This document shows positions 1 to 9,790 of a DNA stretch of 64,000 bases, piece by piece (position 1 is the first letter of the stretch; every line of letters begins with the position of its first letter). Made by a program: the position numbers and the translations under genes. Origin of the DNA: Clitoria ternatea (taxonomy: Eukaryota > Streptophyta > Magnoliopsida > Fabales > Fabaceae); assembly GCA_037962975.1 (NCBI GenBank), contig CM075671.1:39580501-39644500 (forward strand), written 5' to 3'. Below the pieces are notes generated by a model. The model did not search any database. It had not been told where the DNA came from and saw only the letters and a program-made list of their open reading frames with translations.

Positions 1-628
1 GAGGTAAGGTACAAAAAAAGCCAGGTATGCTCGAATTGGGGGTAAATGATACACTATTAGCTCAGCAAAAATTACTAACTCAACAAATTGAGGCTATGAG
101 CAAACAATTGGAGAAACTTCAAATTGCTCAAATGTCATCATCACCTCCTGCTCAATTGAAACAATGTATGCATTGCATGGGAGAACAACCATGTGGTTAC
201 TGTGCCCCTGAAAGAAATGAGCAAGAGCAAGCAAATTTTATGAACCATGAAAGAATACCTTTAGGTAATTTTCCTTTCAATCTTGGTAATTTTTTCCTAA
301 CAATTACCCACAGGGGTGGCAGAATCAGAATATTGGCTGGAAACAAGATGTTGGATCTTCTAACCGACCTCCTAATAATCAATTCAAACAACAACCACAA
401 TCTGATCAAACAGCAAGGCTAACTAGGATAGAAGAGTCTATCCAACAGTTGCTTCAATACATGCAAACAAATGAAGCCGCACGCAAGGCGTTGGACATAC
501 AATTGGGACAATTAGCAAAAGAAGTAGCTGACATGAAAAGCTCTGGTTTTTCTGCAAACACTCAAAATCCAAGAGAACAATGTAATTCTATTTTTACAAG
601 AAGTGGTAAAGTTATAGGAAATGATTGT
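1..628 (+). pseudogene. Athila gag C-terminal part (broken)
   Basis: The frame open at 27-290 encodes a helical segment (LELGVNDTLLAQQKLLTQQI) followed by a Cys-rich stretch, CMHCMGEQPCGYC, as in the nucleocapsid part of Athila gag. At about 290 the frame shifts: reading continues in another frame through a Trp/Asn/Gln-rich segment and on to 449-628, with a second helical segment (LLQYMQTNEAARKALDIQLG) and the end of gag before the purine-rich tract. The start of gag is outside the window. Gag forms the virus-like particle of the element in the cytoplasm; this copy cannot make an intact protein. Confidence 0.75.
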
Positions 629-761
629 GAAAAAAAGAAAGAAGAAGAAAAAGAGAAAGAAGAAGAAAAAGAGAAAAAAGAAAAAAAGAGAAAAAAGAAA
701 AAGAAAAAGAAAAAGAGAAAAAAGAAAAAGAAGAAAAGAAAGAAGAAGAAGAGAAAAAAGA
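629..761 (+). repeat. 133-nt uninterrupted homopurine tract
   Basis: Every base from 629 to 761 is A or G, built from AAG, AAAG and GAAAAA units. It sits in the coding part between gag and protease and would encode almost only Lys and Glu. Beyond 761 it passes into an A-rich stretch to about 820 with a few T and C. It looks like slippage-expanded microsatellite DNA inside a coding linker. The long reading frame on the opposite strand (512-835) is only its shadow. Confidence 0.9.
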
Positions 762-822
762 TAAAGAAAAGAATGATAAAAAATAAAAAAAATCAAAAAA
801 TTAAAAAACAAAAAATCAGTAT

Positions 823-1911
823 TTGGGTCAGACACCTCCAGTTAAAGATTTACCTTATCCACATGTACCATCAAAGAAGGATAAGGAAAAAGAATACAAG
901 AGATTCCTTGAAATCTTTAAGCAATTACACATAAACATTCCATTTTCTGAGGCATTGGAAAAGATGCCAACATATGCAAAGTTTATGAAAGAATTGCTCA
1001 CCAAAAAGAGGAGGTATGATGAAGAAATTGTTGAACTGGAAGCAGGTTGCAGCGCTATTTTACAACATAATATGCCAGTAAAGTCGAAAGACCCTAGAAG
1101 TTTCACCATTCCTGTCTCTATTGGAGGTATGAACATTAGAAAAGCCTTGTTACACTTAGGGGCTAGCATTAATCTAATGCCTCTAAGTATGATAAAGCGA
1201 ATTGGTGACCTAGATCCTCAAAGAACAAAGATGACTCTGCAATTGGCTGATAGATCAATCAAAAGACCCTATGGTATTGTGGAAGATATACTTGTGAAAG
1301 TTGACAAGTTCTACTTCCCTGTTGACTTTGTGGTATTAGACATGGAAGAAGATGTTGAAGTTCCCCGAATTATGGGAAGACCATTCATGAAGACTGCTAG
1401 AGTGCTGATTGATGTAGATAATGGTAAGCTGGCAGTAAGAGTTCACGATGAAGAAGTAAACTTTGATGTTTTCAAAGCCATAAAACATCCTAATCCAAAA
1501 CAAGATTGTTTTAAGGTGGATGTTCTCGACAAAGTCTGCTTCTCCATATCCACAGGTATGTCGAACTCTGATTCTTTAAATAAGTTATTAACTAACTCTG
1601 TGGAATTTTTGAGTGAAGAAGAAGAAAAACAGGTAGACAAATATCTTGAAAATTTTGATCAAGGGAAAGAAATTTTCCCTAAATCAAGAGAAATTGAAGA
1701 AATTCCAGAAGTACCTCTTGAAGAAATCAAGAGACCTGAATTAAAAGTGCTACCTTCCAACTTAAAGTATATCTTTTTAAAAGAAGGTAATTTAAAACCA
1801 GTGATTATTAGTAATTTGTTAAGTGAAACAGAAGAAGAAAAACTGGTTGAAGTATTGAAAAGGAATCAAGAAGCAATTGGGTGGACACTTGAAGATCTGA
1901 AAGGTATATAA
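823..1911 (+). pseudogene. Athila aspartic protease region
   Basis: 362 codons open from 823. The first ~75 residues are the conserved linker ahead of Athila protease (KRFLEIFKQLHINIPFSEAL). The retropepsin-like segment follows, with HLGASINLMP at the active site and IMGRPFM as the C-terminal flap-like motif near residue 187. In the family the active-site triplet begins with Asp; here codon 1153-1155 is CAC (His), so the protease should be inactive. The frame ends with TAA after KGI, where an extra TA dinucleotide appears to shift the frame just before RT. The N-terminus is continuous with gag upstream, so the ATG at 823 is only the first Met in an open frame, not a true start. Confidence 0.85.
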
Positions 1912-1994
1912 GCCTATCATATTGCATGCATAAGATTTTACTGGAAGATAATTTTAAACCTGTTGCTCAACCCTAAAGACACCTCAATCCAACC

Positions 1995-3431
1995 ATGAAA
2001 GAGGCAACTAAGAAGGAGGTTTTGAAATTGCTGAAAGCAGGTATTATCTATCCTATTTCTGATAGTGCATGGGTAAGTCCGGTACAAGTTGTTCCAGAAA
2101 AGGGTTGTATGACAGTAATTGTTAATGATAAAAATGAATTAATCCCAACAAGAACTGTCACTAGTTGGAGAATGTGCATTGAATATAGAAAACTAAATCA
2201 AGCAACAAGAAAAGATCATTTTCGACTTCCTTTTATGGATCAAATGCTTGAAAGATTGTCTGGACAAGCTTACTATTGTTTTCTTGATGGATATTCTGGA
2301 TATAACCAAATTGTTGTTGACCCTCTTGATCATGAAAAGACTACTTTTACATGTCCCTTTGGTATATCTGCATATAGGAAAATGTCATTTGGATTGTGTA
2401 ATGCACCTGCTACTTTTCAAAGATGCATGTTTGCTATTTTTGCAGATCTAATTGAAAAGAGCATTGAGATTTTCATGGATGATTTCTCAGTCTTTAGAAA
2501 TTCATTTGAAACATGTCTAACCAATCTGGACACCATACTAAAGCGGTGTATTAAAACAAATTTGGTGCTCAATTGGGAGAAATGTCACTTTATGGTGAAA
2601 GAAGAAATTGTACTTGGTCACAAAATTTCCTCTAAAGGTATTGAAGTAGACCAAGCCAAAATAGAGGTAATCTCTAAACTCCCATCCCCTGTGAATGTAA
2701 AATGTATTAGAAGTTTTTTAGGACATGCCGGATTCTATAGAAGATTTATTCAAGATTTTTCAAAAATTGGTAAACCTTTAACAAATCTTCTAAATAAAGA
2801 TGTTGAATTCAAGTTTTATAAAGCATGTCTTAAAGCTTTTAATTCATTGAAAGAAAAATTAGTTTCTGCCCCTGTAATTGTTGCTCCTAATTGGAATTTA
2901 CCCTTTAAACTTATGTGTGATGCAAGTGATTATGCTGTAGGAGCAGTTTTAGGTCAAAGATATGAAAAAGCTTTTAGGGTTATACACTATGCTAGTAAAG
3001 TTTTAAATGAAAATCAAATAAATTATGCAACTACTGAAAATGAATTACTAGCTATAATGTATGCCTTGGAAAAATTTAGATCATATTTGATTGGATCAAA
3101 AATAATTGTTTTCACTGATCATGCTGCAATCAAGTATCTTTTGACCAAAAATGATTCTAAGCCTCAGTTAATCCGATGGATTTTACTCCTTCAAGAATAT
3201 GATCTTAAAATCAAAGATAAAAAGGGTAGTGAAAATATGGTCGCTGACCATCTTTCAAGATTAATGAATGATGAGGTCACTGTCAAAGAAAAAGACATCT
3301 TGGAAGAATTTCCTGATGAAAAACTTTTTGAAATAACAAAACGGCCATGGTTTGCTGATATGGCCAATTTTAAAGCAGCAGGAATTCTTCCAAATGATTT
3401 AACTTGGCAGAAAAGAAAAAAAAATTTCTAA
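1995..3431 (+). pseudogene. Athila reverse transcriptase and RNase H
   Basis: 478 open codons. RT motifs in order: WRMCIEYRKLNQATRKDHF (~residue 57), FLDGYSGYNQI with the first catalytic Asp, GLCNAPATFQRCM, and FMDDFSVF with the catalytic DD pair intact. The connection domain follows (IRSFLGHAGFYRRFIQDFSK), then RNase H from about residue 300: LMCDASDYAVGAVLG, TTENELLAIMYALEKFRSYL, VFTDHAAIKYLL and VADHLSRL, with the expected Asp, Glu and Asp residues. This is the best-preserved part of the element. It would copy element RNA into cDNA inside the particle. It is separated from protease by a frameshift near 1908 and from integrase by disrupted sequence after 3431. Confidence 0.9.
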
Positions 3432-4631
3432 GATTCAAAATACTTTGTGTGGGATGACCCTCATCTATTTAAAATTAGTGTGGATAATTTGTTATGTCGT
3501 TGTGTACCCGACTGGGAAAAGAAAGATGTGTTGTGGCATTATCATAAGTATCCTTATGGAGGACATTTTAATGGAGAAAGAACTGCTGCGAAAATTCTTC
3601 AATCAGGTTTGTATTGACCCTCCATTTTTAAAGATTCTCACTCATTTGTGCAAGCTTGTGATAACTGCCAAAGAACAGGTAATGTTAACAAAAGGCAAGA
3701 AATGCCTCTCACAAACATTCAGGAGGTTGAGGTATTTGATTGTTGGGGTATTGATTTCATGGGACCTTTTCCTTATTCTCAATTCAATCAATATATTCTT
3801 TTGGTAGTTGATTATATTTCAAAGTGGGTAGAAGCAATTGCTTCACCTAATGCTGACACCAAAACTGTAGTGAATTTCTTGAAGAAAAATATTTTCTACA
3901 GGTTTGGAACACCAAGAACTTTGATCCGTGATGGAGGATCACATTTTTGTAACAAAGTTCTTCAGAAAGTGTTACAACATTATGGAGTAAGACATAAAGT
4001 GGCCACAGCATATCATCCACAAACTAATGGACAGGCTGAGATTTCAAATCGAGAAGTGAAAAAGATTTTGGAAAAGACTGTGTCTTCCTCCAGAAAAGAT
4101 TGGTCACAAAAGCTTGATGATGCACTCTAGGCATACAGAACTGCATTTAAGACTCCAATTGGATTTTTTCCTTTCCAAATGGTCTATGGAAAAGCTTGTC
4201 ATCTTCCAGTAGAGATGGAACATAAGGCATACTGGGCTTTAAAATTTCTCAACTTTAATCCAAATGTAGCAGCTGACAAAAGAAAGTTGTAGTTATTTGA
4301 GTTGGAAGAAATGAGAAACAATGCTTATGAGACATCTAGAAGTTACAAGAACAAGGTAAAAATTTATTATGATAAGAAAATTAAAAATAGACACTTCATA
4401 CCAGGTCAGCAAGTTTTATTGTTTAATTAGAGATTAAGACTGTTCCCTGGTAAATTTAAATCTAAATGGTCAGGCCCTTTTGTAATCAAGGAAGTTAAAT
4501 CTTATGGAGCAGTTGAAATTGAAGACCCAACTTCCAAAAGAAGTTGGATGGTTAATGGGCAGAGATTGAAACCATATCTGGGTGGTGAGATCAACAGACT
4601 CACTACCATTTGTTATTTGACTGATTTGTGA
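3432..4631 (+). pseudogene. Athila integrase (frameshifted, three TAG stops)
   Basis: The HHCC zinc-binding region is scattered over two frames between 3445 and 3690 (YHKYPYGGHF in one, QACDNCQRTG in the next), so at least one frameshift is present. The catalytic core reads in one frame from 3648: GIDFMGPFPYSQF with the first Asp, LIRDGGSHFCNK with the second, and HPQTNGQAEISNREVK with the Glu. In-frame TAG codons follow at 4128, 4290 and 4428, with recognisable family sequence on both sides of each (AYRTAFKTPIGFFPFQMVYG, then KSKWSGPFVIKEV and VNGQRLKPYLGG). The polyprotein frame ends at TGA near 4629. The function in the family is insertion of cDNA into host chromatin. Confidence 0.85.
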
Positions 4632-4745
4632 TATGCAGGATGTCTAGCTAGAGACTGTAAATCAAGCGCTCAATGGGAGGAAACCCATTATTTCTTTTTA
4701 TTTTTCTTTTATATATATAAAAAAATGAATTTTAAAAATTAGAAC

Positions 4746-5290
4746 CCCACGCGTAGCGTCCCACTGACGCTCAGTGTGGAGGTTAAAATTTCAACCTGAT
4801 GCGTAGCGTCCCACCCACGCGTAGCGTCAGGGCCCATGTTTAGTTTTTAAAATTGAACCAGAGAGGCCCAATCTTAGGTTTTAAAACCTAAAATTCCCTC
4901 TCTGCCTCACTTTACCTCTCAGAACCCTAATTCTCACTTTCAATCACCCACATTCCTTCTTCTTCGCTTCATTGCACAAAGAATCCCATGTAAGTAAACC
5001 TTTCCCTTCTTTCTTTTAATTGAATTTTAATTTTGATTTTTAGAATGCATGTGGTTAGGATTAGGATTAGAAAACCATTGGGATCTGTTTGCTGTTAGAT
5101 TTAGGAAATAATTCTGATTGAATGAAGTGTGGGGGGTTGTGATTGTGCAACCCCTGTTTCTGTATTTGAAACTGCGCACCTCACGCATAGCGTCCCATCC
5201 ACACGTAGCGTGAGGCATGAACTGTAATCCCACGCGTAGCGTGGGAAGAACAGAGCTCACACGTAGCGTCCCACCCACGCGTAGCGTCAG
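4746..5290 (+). repeat. ACGCGTAGCGT word clusters in the Athila spacer
   Basis: Two groups of the word (C)ACGCGTAGCGTC and one-base variants, at about 4747-4830 and 5178-5290, often paired with CCCACC between copies. The same word recurs in both orientations in this element's LTR (8532-8564 and 8741-8775). The lone reading frame at 5027-5278 on the minus strand comes from these repeats and is not a gene. Function unknown. Confidence 0.85.
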
Positions 5291-5745
5291 CCTCTGTTCC
5301 TGATTTTTGTTAATTTTTGTGTGTTATCTTCTGTTATTTGTATAACTTATTTTCTGTTTTTAATAAATCTGTTTAGTATGCCTCTGTTTGTTGTTGTTTT
5401 CTTTTGAATTAATAAAATTTCTTAGTTTGCATGTTTGTTATACTTTCTTGCATAAAAATAAAAATATATAAATTTGAATAAATTTGTAGATATGTATGTT
5501 GTATGATTTTGCATGTTTTTTGAAATTTATATTTTGTTAAAAATAAAAATATGCATGTTGCATTTTGTGTGAATTTTTGTTAAAATTGCGTTTGTATAAA
5601 TAGTTTTTGAAAATATTTTGTGTCATTTTAAATATAAAAACAAAAATGATTATTAAACTTTTTAATATTTGATTATTAAATAGTGTGATGTGTTTGATTT
5701 TTAAATAGTGTAATGTGTTTGATTTTTAAATTTTTCTTTTTGCAG
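4990..5745 (+). other. Possible leader intron ahead of the env-like ORF
   Basis: A strong donor (CCAT/GTAAGTAAA, GT at 4990) follows a CT-rich, 5'-UTR-like stretch (about 4905-4989). A strong acceptor (TTTTTCTTTTTGCAG, ending 5745) abuts the ATG of the env-like ORF exactly. The enclosed 756 bases are T-rich, as plant introns are. Donor use from an upstream internal promoter is one reading; splicing from a distant 5' donor of the genomic RNA is another. Both are inference. Confidence 0.45.
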
Positions 5746-7047
5746 ATGGCACCTAAGAAATCCATCCCTTCTACTGGTCCTAAGAGATAGAGAAGGACCA
5801 CAGACACTGACACCACTTCTGGAGATCCAGATCTTCAGGGAGAGGAGATGCTAGGACCGAGAGACCCTACCAGATTTTACACTAATGCGAAATGGGCCCG
5901 GTTTCATCAGATAAAGGGACAAAGACTTATCTGGGAGAGAGTCTTGGATTTAAATGTTGGAGACTATCTTGAGCTGCAGGATGAGGTCCAAAGCAGGAGA
6001 TGGAGACCTCTATTTTCCCTACCTACTGAGGGGGATCCCATCTTAGTGACAGAGTTTTACGCGAATGCTTATAGGACTGGCCAGGATGCACCAAATATCG
6101 GCCAGCAAAGGACGAGCTGGGTTAGGGGTCGGTAGATCACATACGACCGGGACACGATTAGTACCCTACTGGGTAACCCTTGGGAGCCTACTCCCGAGAA
6201 CGATACTTGTTTCTGGAAGGAGAACAAAAACAAGGTCACAACTGAGGATGGTGATTTAGGATACTTCCTAGATTAGGTTGCTCACTTCTTGAGCAAAGAT
6301 GGAATCTTCTTCAACCTGAGTAAGGTTGGAAGGACTCCATCTAACCTCCTCAAGACCCAGCTAACTCCCATAGCTCAGGCTTGGTCCCATCTCATGCTGC
6401 ATAACATTACTCCTGTCACCCACCTTTCTTCTATCCCAGTTGATCGCTGCTGCCTCCTTTATTCCATTCTTCAGGGCCATACCATTGATATTACAGAGCT
6501 GATTTCTGAGCAGATTCACCTTTATGCCCTTGGGTATAAGGTGAATCATCCTATCCCATTCCCTCTCATCATATTTTCCTTACTGAGGAGGCAAGGAGTT
6601 GTTGTGCCATCACCAGAGTTCACTAGTTCTTCGGGGAGAGTCCCCAAAGTTCTAGTGAACAGAGATTACTTTGTCCAGCAGTGTGAGCTTCCACCACTGG
6701 AGCAGGAGGCTTAGCCCAGACAGAGGAGGAGGAGACCACCAGTTTAGCCACCACCTGCTGATGCTATCACAGAGGGATTTGCCAGGATGACACTTGAGCA
6801 TCAGCATATGATGCAGATGATGGCTGCCACACACAGAGCTTACATGCATCTTCATGATGCATTTTATCAGTACAGACTTCAGGGAGAGGGAGCACCTTAT
6901 GTCACACCAACTGAGTTCACAGCTCATGTAGCTTGGCCTGGTGATTTACCCACTTACCCTGAGGCTGGTGGACCATCTGGAGCATATGCTGAGTCAGAGG
7001 GTAATGCAGATGAGGACGGAGATGATGAGGATCACATGGAGGACTAA
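5746..7047 (+). pseudogene. Athila env-like / plant transposon-protein ORF, five TAG stops
   Basis: One frame of 434 codons from ATG 5746 (MAPKKSIPST, directly after a splice-acceptor-like TGCAG) to TAA 7045. It is interrupted only by TAG at 5788, 6133, 6274, 6712 and 6745, with no frameshift. Recognisable pattern: WARFHQIKGQRLIWERVL, WRPLFSL, LVTEFYANAYR, then a Leu-rich helical middle (6289-6620) and an acidic tail (NADEDGDDEDHMED). This matches the conserved domain of the second ORF of Athila and SIRE elements that Pfam describes as a putative plant transposon protein; it is often called env-like because of its position. I see no convincing signal peptide or membrane segment, so a role in an envelope is not supported here. 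Function unknown. Confidence 0.75.
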
Positions 7048-8320
7048 TGGTGTTATTTTCTACATCTTTTACGTACACTTTAGTTTACTTTTAGTTTGAT
7101 ATTTACATTGGATTATATTATATTTTGTCTTTTATTATGTGGTGTGTTTTATTGTGTAATTTTATCGTGGTATTTTTTTTCTTTCGTGTTTTCTTCAAAA
7201 ATTAAAAAAAATAAAATATAAAAATATAAAAATAAATAAGTTTTATCGTTGAAATGAAATTTTTTGAAAGTAACGAAATTTATACACTTAAAGTTTTTAC
7301 ACAATAAAACCATTTTTAAATCAATTATCGATTCTTTTTGTAATTAAGGAATTTTGATAAATTTAATTACAATAATTTTATTAACTATCGAGCTAATTTC
7401 AAATAACCCGGTGAGTTAAGAGATCTTTTAAACACTTAAGAGTTTCGACATAACTTCATTCAAATTGATTTTGCTTTAATCTGTGATTTGTGTTGTTGTA
7501 CAGAGAATTCAAGAAAATGATCAAGGCACATTCTTGGTAAAAGAAACCTTGGGCCAAAAAGCTTACCATGGTAAAATCAATTTATCCTTTGAAAGCCAAT
7601 TTTGAGCCTGAAAAGTAATTTCTTTGGTACCCTTGACCCTTATCAAAGTTGAACCATTCCCTTTACTTGATTGATTAAAAGAGCAATTGATCAAAATGGA
7701 AAGAATATTTTGAGAAGGGAGTGAAAATTAACAACTTGATTCTTTTCAAGAAAAATCAAAATTATGCATATAAATGAAAAAATGAAAAGATATATATGCA
7801 AATCAAAAATAGAGAAAAGAATCAAGTTGGGGGTATTTATTTTTCATCAATAAAGGAATTGAGACTTGGGAGAAGAAAAAGCCTAAAAATTACAAAATGC
7901 TCTTTTATGATTTCAGGTTTTTGAATTCCAAGAAAAACCATCATTTCTTGTAAGCCAAGCCTTATTACAACTCATGAAAAGACCTTGTGATTTTTGAATT
8001 AACTCTGTATGATTAACCATTGATTAGATGAAAATTAAAATTAAATTCATTTGATTTTATGATTGATTGAGTGAAATAGGTTACCCTTTGTACAGAGTTA
8101 AACACTTGTGAGGTAAGCCTGAAATTATACTTGATTAGTTAACAAGGCATTGTAAAATTTTTTGTCATTAAACCTTTATTACATAGGATATCTATGATTG
8201 GTTACTTTAAATGGTAAATTGTGAAATTACTTTTTGTGATAAATTCTCAGACTAACTCAAAAATTTGATTTCAAATTTTATTTTAATTTTCTCTCTTGCT
8301 CGAGGACGAGCAATGTCTCA
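7048..8320 (+). other. Athila 3' non-coding region
   Basis: AT-rich stretch between the env-like ORF and the 3' LTR with no reading frame of note. It is expected 3' untranslated sequence of this lineage. No tandem repeat or motif stood out. Confidence 0.6.
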
Positions 8321-8333
8321 AGTTGGGGGTATT
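8321..8333 (+). other. Polypurine tract of the Athila element
   Basis: AGTTGGGGGTATT directly precedes the TG of the 3' LTR. The G-run upstream of U3 is where plus-strand cDNA synthesis is expected to start. It is short and interrupted by T, as is common in Athila. Confidence 0.7.
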
Positions 8334-8531
8334 TGTTAGTCCTCAAATTTACAATAAAATCTTTAATAAAAATTTTGCAAAAATAATAAAAATTAGCTTA
8401 AATTGTTAGAAAATTAGGTTTTAAATTCAATAAATGGATGTTGTTGGAAATAATCTACCCTTGATCAATTTTCTTTAGTTTTACAGTGAAAAAGTAAAGA
8501 TTTTAAAGAGAAAAATGAAGATCTGGAGAGT

Positions 8532-8564
8532 TGACGCTACGCATAACAGCCACGCGTAGCGTCA
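8532..8564. repeat. Perfect 11-bp hairpin in the Athila LTR
   Basis: TGACGCTACGC at 8532-8542 and its exact reverse complement GCGTAGCGTCA at 8554-8564, separated by an 11-nt loop. Both arms are copies of the element's repeated word in opposite orientations. Confidence 0.9.
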
Positions 8565-8791
8565 GGAGCTACGTGGACACCACTTACAGGTGGTCAAGCA
8601 CTCAGCCAATGACCCCTCCACTACCCACAAGTGTCCAAGCCGAATTGGGGGACAAGGCACATCAGTCTGGGCATGATTAATTAAAATAATTAAACAATAA
8701 TGGCCACTTCAAGCTGATTAATGGAGGCTGAGTCAGGGACCTGACGCATAGCGTTAGGCTGGCGCGTAGCGTCAGCACCCTTCCTCAGCCC

Positions 8792-8799
8792 TATAAATA
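8792..8799 (+). promoter_or_regulatory. TATA box of the Athila LTR promoter
   Basis: TATAAATA within CCCTATAAATAGGGCC, the typical plant LTR core promoter. The transcription start would be about 30 bases downstream, marking the U3/R border. Confidence 0.75.
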
Positions 8800-9117
8800 G
8801 GGCCATTCTCCACACTTTTAAGCATCCCATCCTACATTCCGAGTTCTCTTCTTCTCTTATACACTCGTGTTTGAGTGGTTGTTTTGTGAATTTGTAGTTT
8901 TAGAATAGTTTTCTAGATACTTGAGAGTGTTATTGTGATCGTTGTACCGTGAAGTTTCCATCACCTTTGTAATGTCAATTACTGTAAGTGTTGTTTTTTT
9001 TTTACCATGTGTAACTAATTTGTTTATGTTGGAATTGGTGAACTAGTCTATTGATTATGATGTTGTGAATTAAATCTCTGCATGATTATGATTCAAGTGC
9101 ATGTTAGTATTTCAATC

Positions 9118-9229
9118 TTTTATTAGTATGAACGTCAAACGGGAGAATGATTTTCATGCGTATTGAAACTTGTTTTATTAGTATGAATGTCAAACGGGAG
9201 AATGATTATTTATGCCTTATTAAAACTTG
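9118..9229 (+). repeat. Tandem duplication in the Athila LTR
   Basis: Two copies of a ~55-bp unit starting TTTTATTAGTATGAA(C/T)GTC (9118-9172 and 9173-9229), diverged at several positions. A smaller direct repeat, TCACGAGGGATCGG, follows near 9343 and 9387. Confidence 0.85.
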
Positions 9230-9790
9230 ATTTAATAAAAGTAAAAGTTGGAATACCCTTAATATGCTAATTACTAGGGATAGAATTGGTAATTATTGTT
9301 ACCATAAGGCCAGGACTTAATGCAAGTTTTTACTGAGAAAGCTCACGAGGGATCGGACTTTACAGTGAATACTTAGAATTTATATCACGAGGGATCGGTT
9401 ATAATGATTTTAAGATGCAATGACATGAACTTGATGATTAAATATGCATGTTTTGAGTTCCTCCATTGTTATTATAGATTAGGAATCCAAATTTCAACAT
9501 AATTTGTTTATCTATGTTTTATCCTCGAGTATCTTAGTTATTTTAAATTGCAACTCAACTTTTTAGATAAATTGTTATTTTCTTTTTATCACATGAACAA
9601 CTCAGCTATGCAATCTTGTGAATATTATATAAATTGTATATAAATTATTCTTTTATGAATAGGTTTTGATAAATTTACCATAGTAACTAGAAAATTACTG
9701 TAATTATTAGATTTTCAATCCCAGTGGAACGATATCTAAATTTTGAAAACTACAAACGATTGGTGCACTTGCCAATTAAAAGACCCAACA

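Larger units (their letters stand above)
1..9790 (+). mobile_element. Athila-type Ty3/gypsy retrotransposon, 5' end outside window
   Basis: Order on the + strand is gag C-terminus, protease, reverse transcriptase, RNase H, integrase, a long spacer, an env-like ORF, a non-coding tail, a purine-rich tract and a 1457-bp LTR. A second ORF after integrase and an LTR of this size fit the Athila lineage (Calypso-like elements in legumes). The element is dead: I see frameshifts in gag, between protease and RT, and at the start of integrase; nonsense codons in integrase and the env-like ORF; and a lost protease aspartate. The left LTR and primer-binding site lie before base 1, so neither LTR divergence nor the target duplication (right side GTAAA at 9791-9795) can be tested here. 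Confidence 0.9.
8334..9790 (+). repeat. Athila 3' LTR, 1457 bp
   Basis: Starts TGTTAGTCC right after the purine-rich tract and ends CCCAACA. It contains a plant-type TATA box at 8792, two clusters of the element's ACGCGTAGCGT word, and a 55-bp tandem duplication. The sequence changes character after 9790. The mate LTR is outside the window, so its boundary rests on the TG/CA ends and the purine tract. Confidence 0.85.

Noticed and set aside
512..835. 107-codon Phe/Leu-rich frame on the minus strand
   Set aside because: It is the reverse of the A/G tract and neighbouring A-rich DNA; low complexity, overlapping real gag-pro sequence.
5746..7047. A true viral envelope glycoprotein
   Set aside because: No signal peptide, membrane span or Cys pattern is visible; the env-like label reflects position only.
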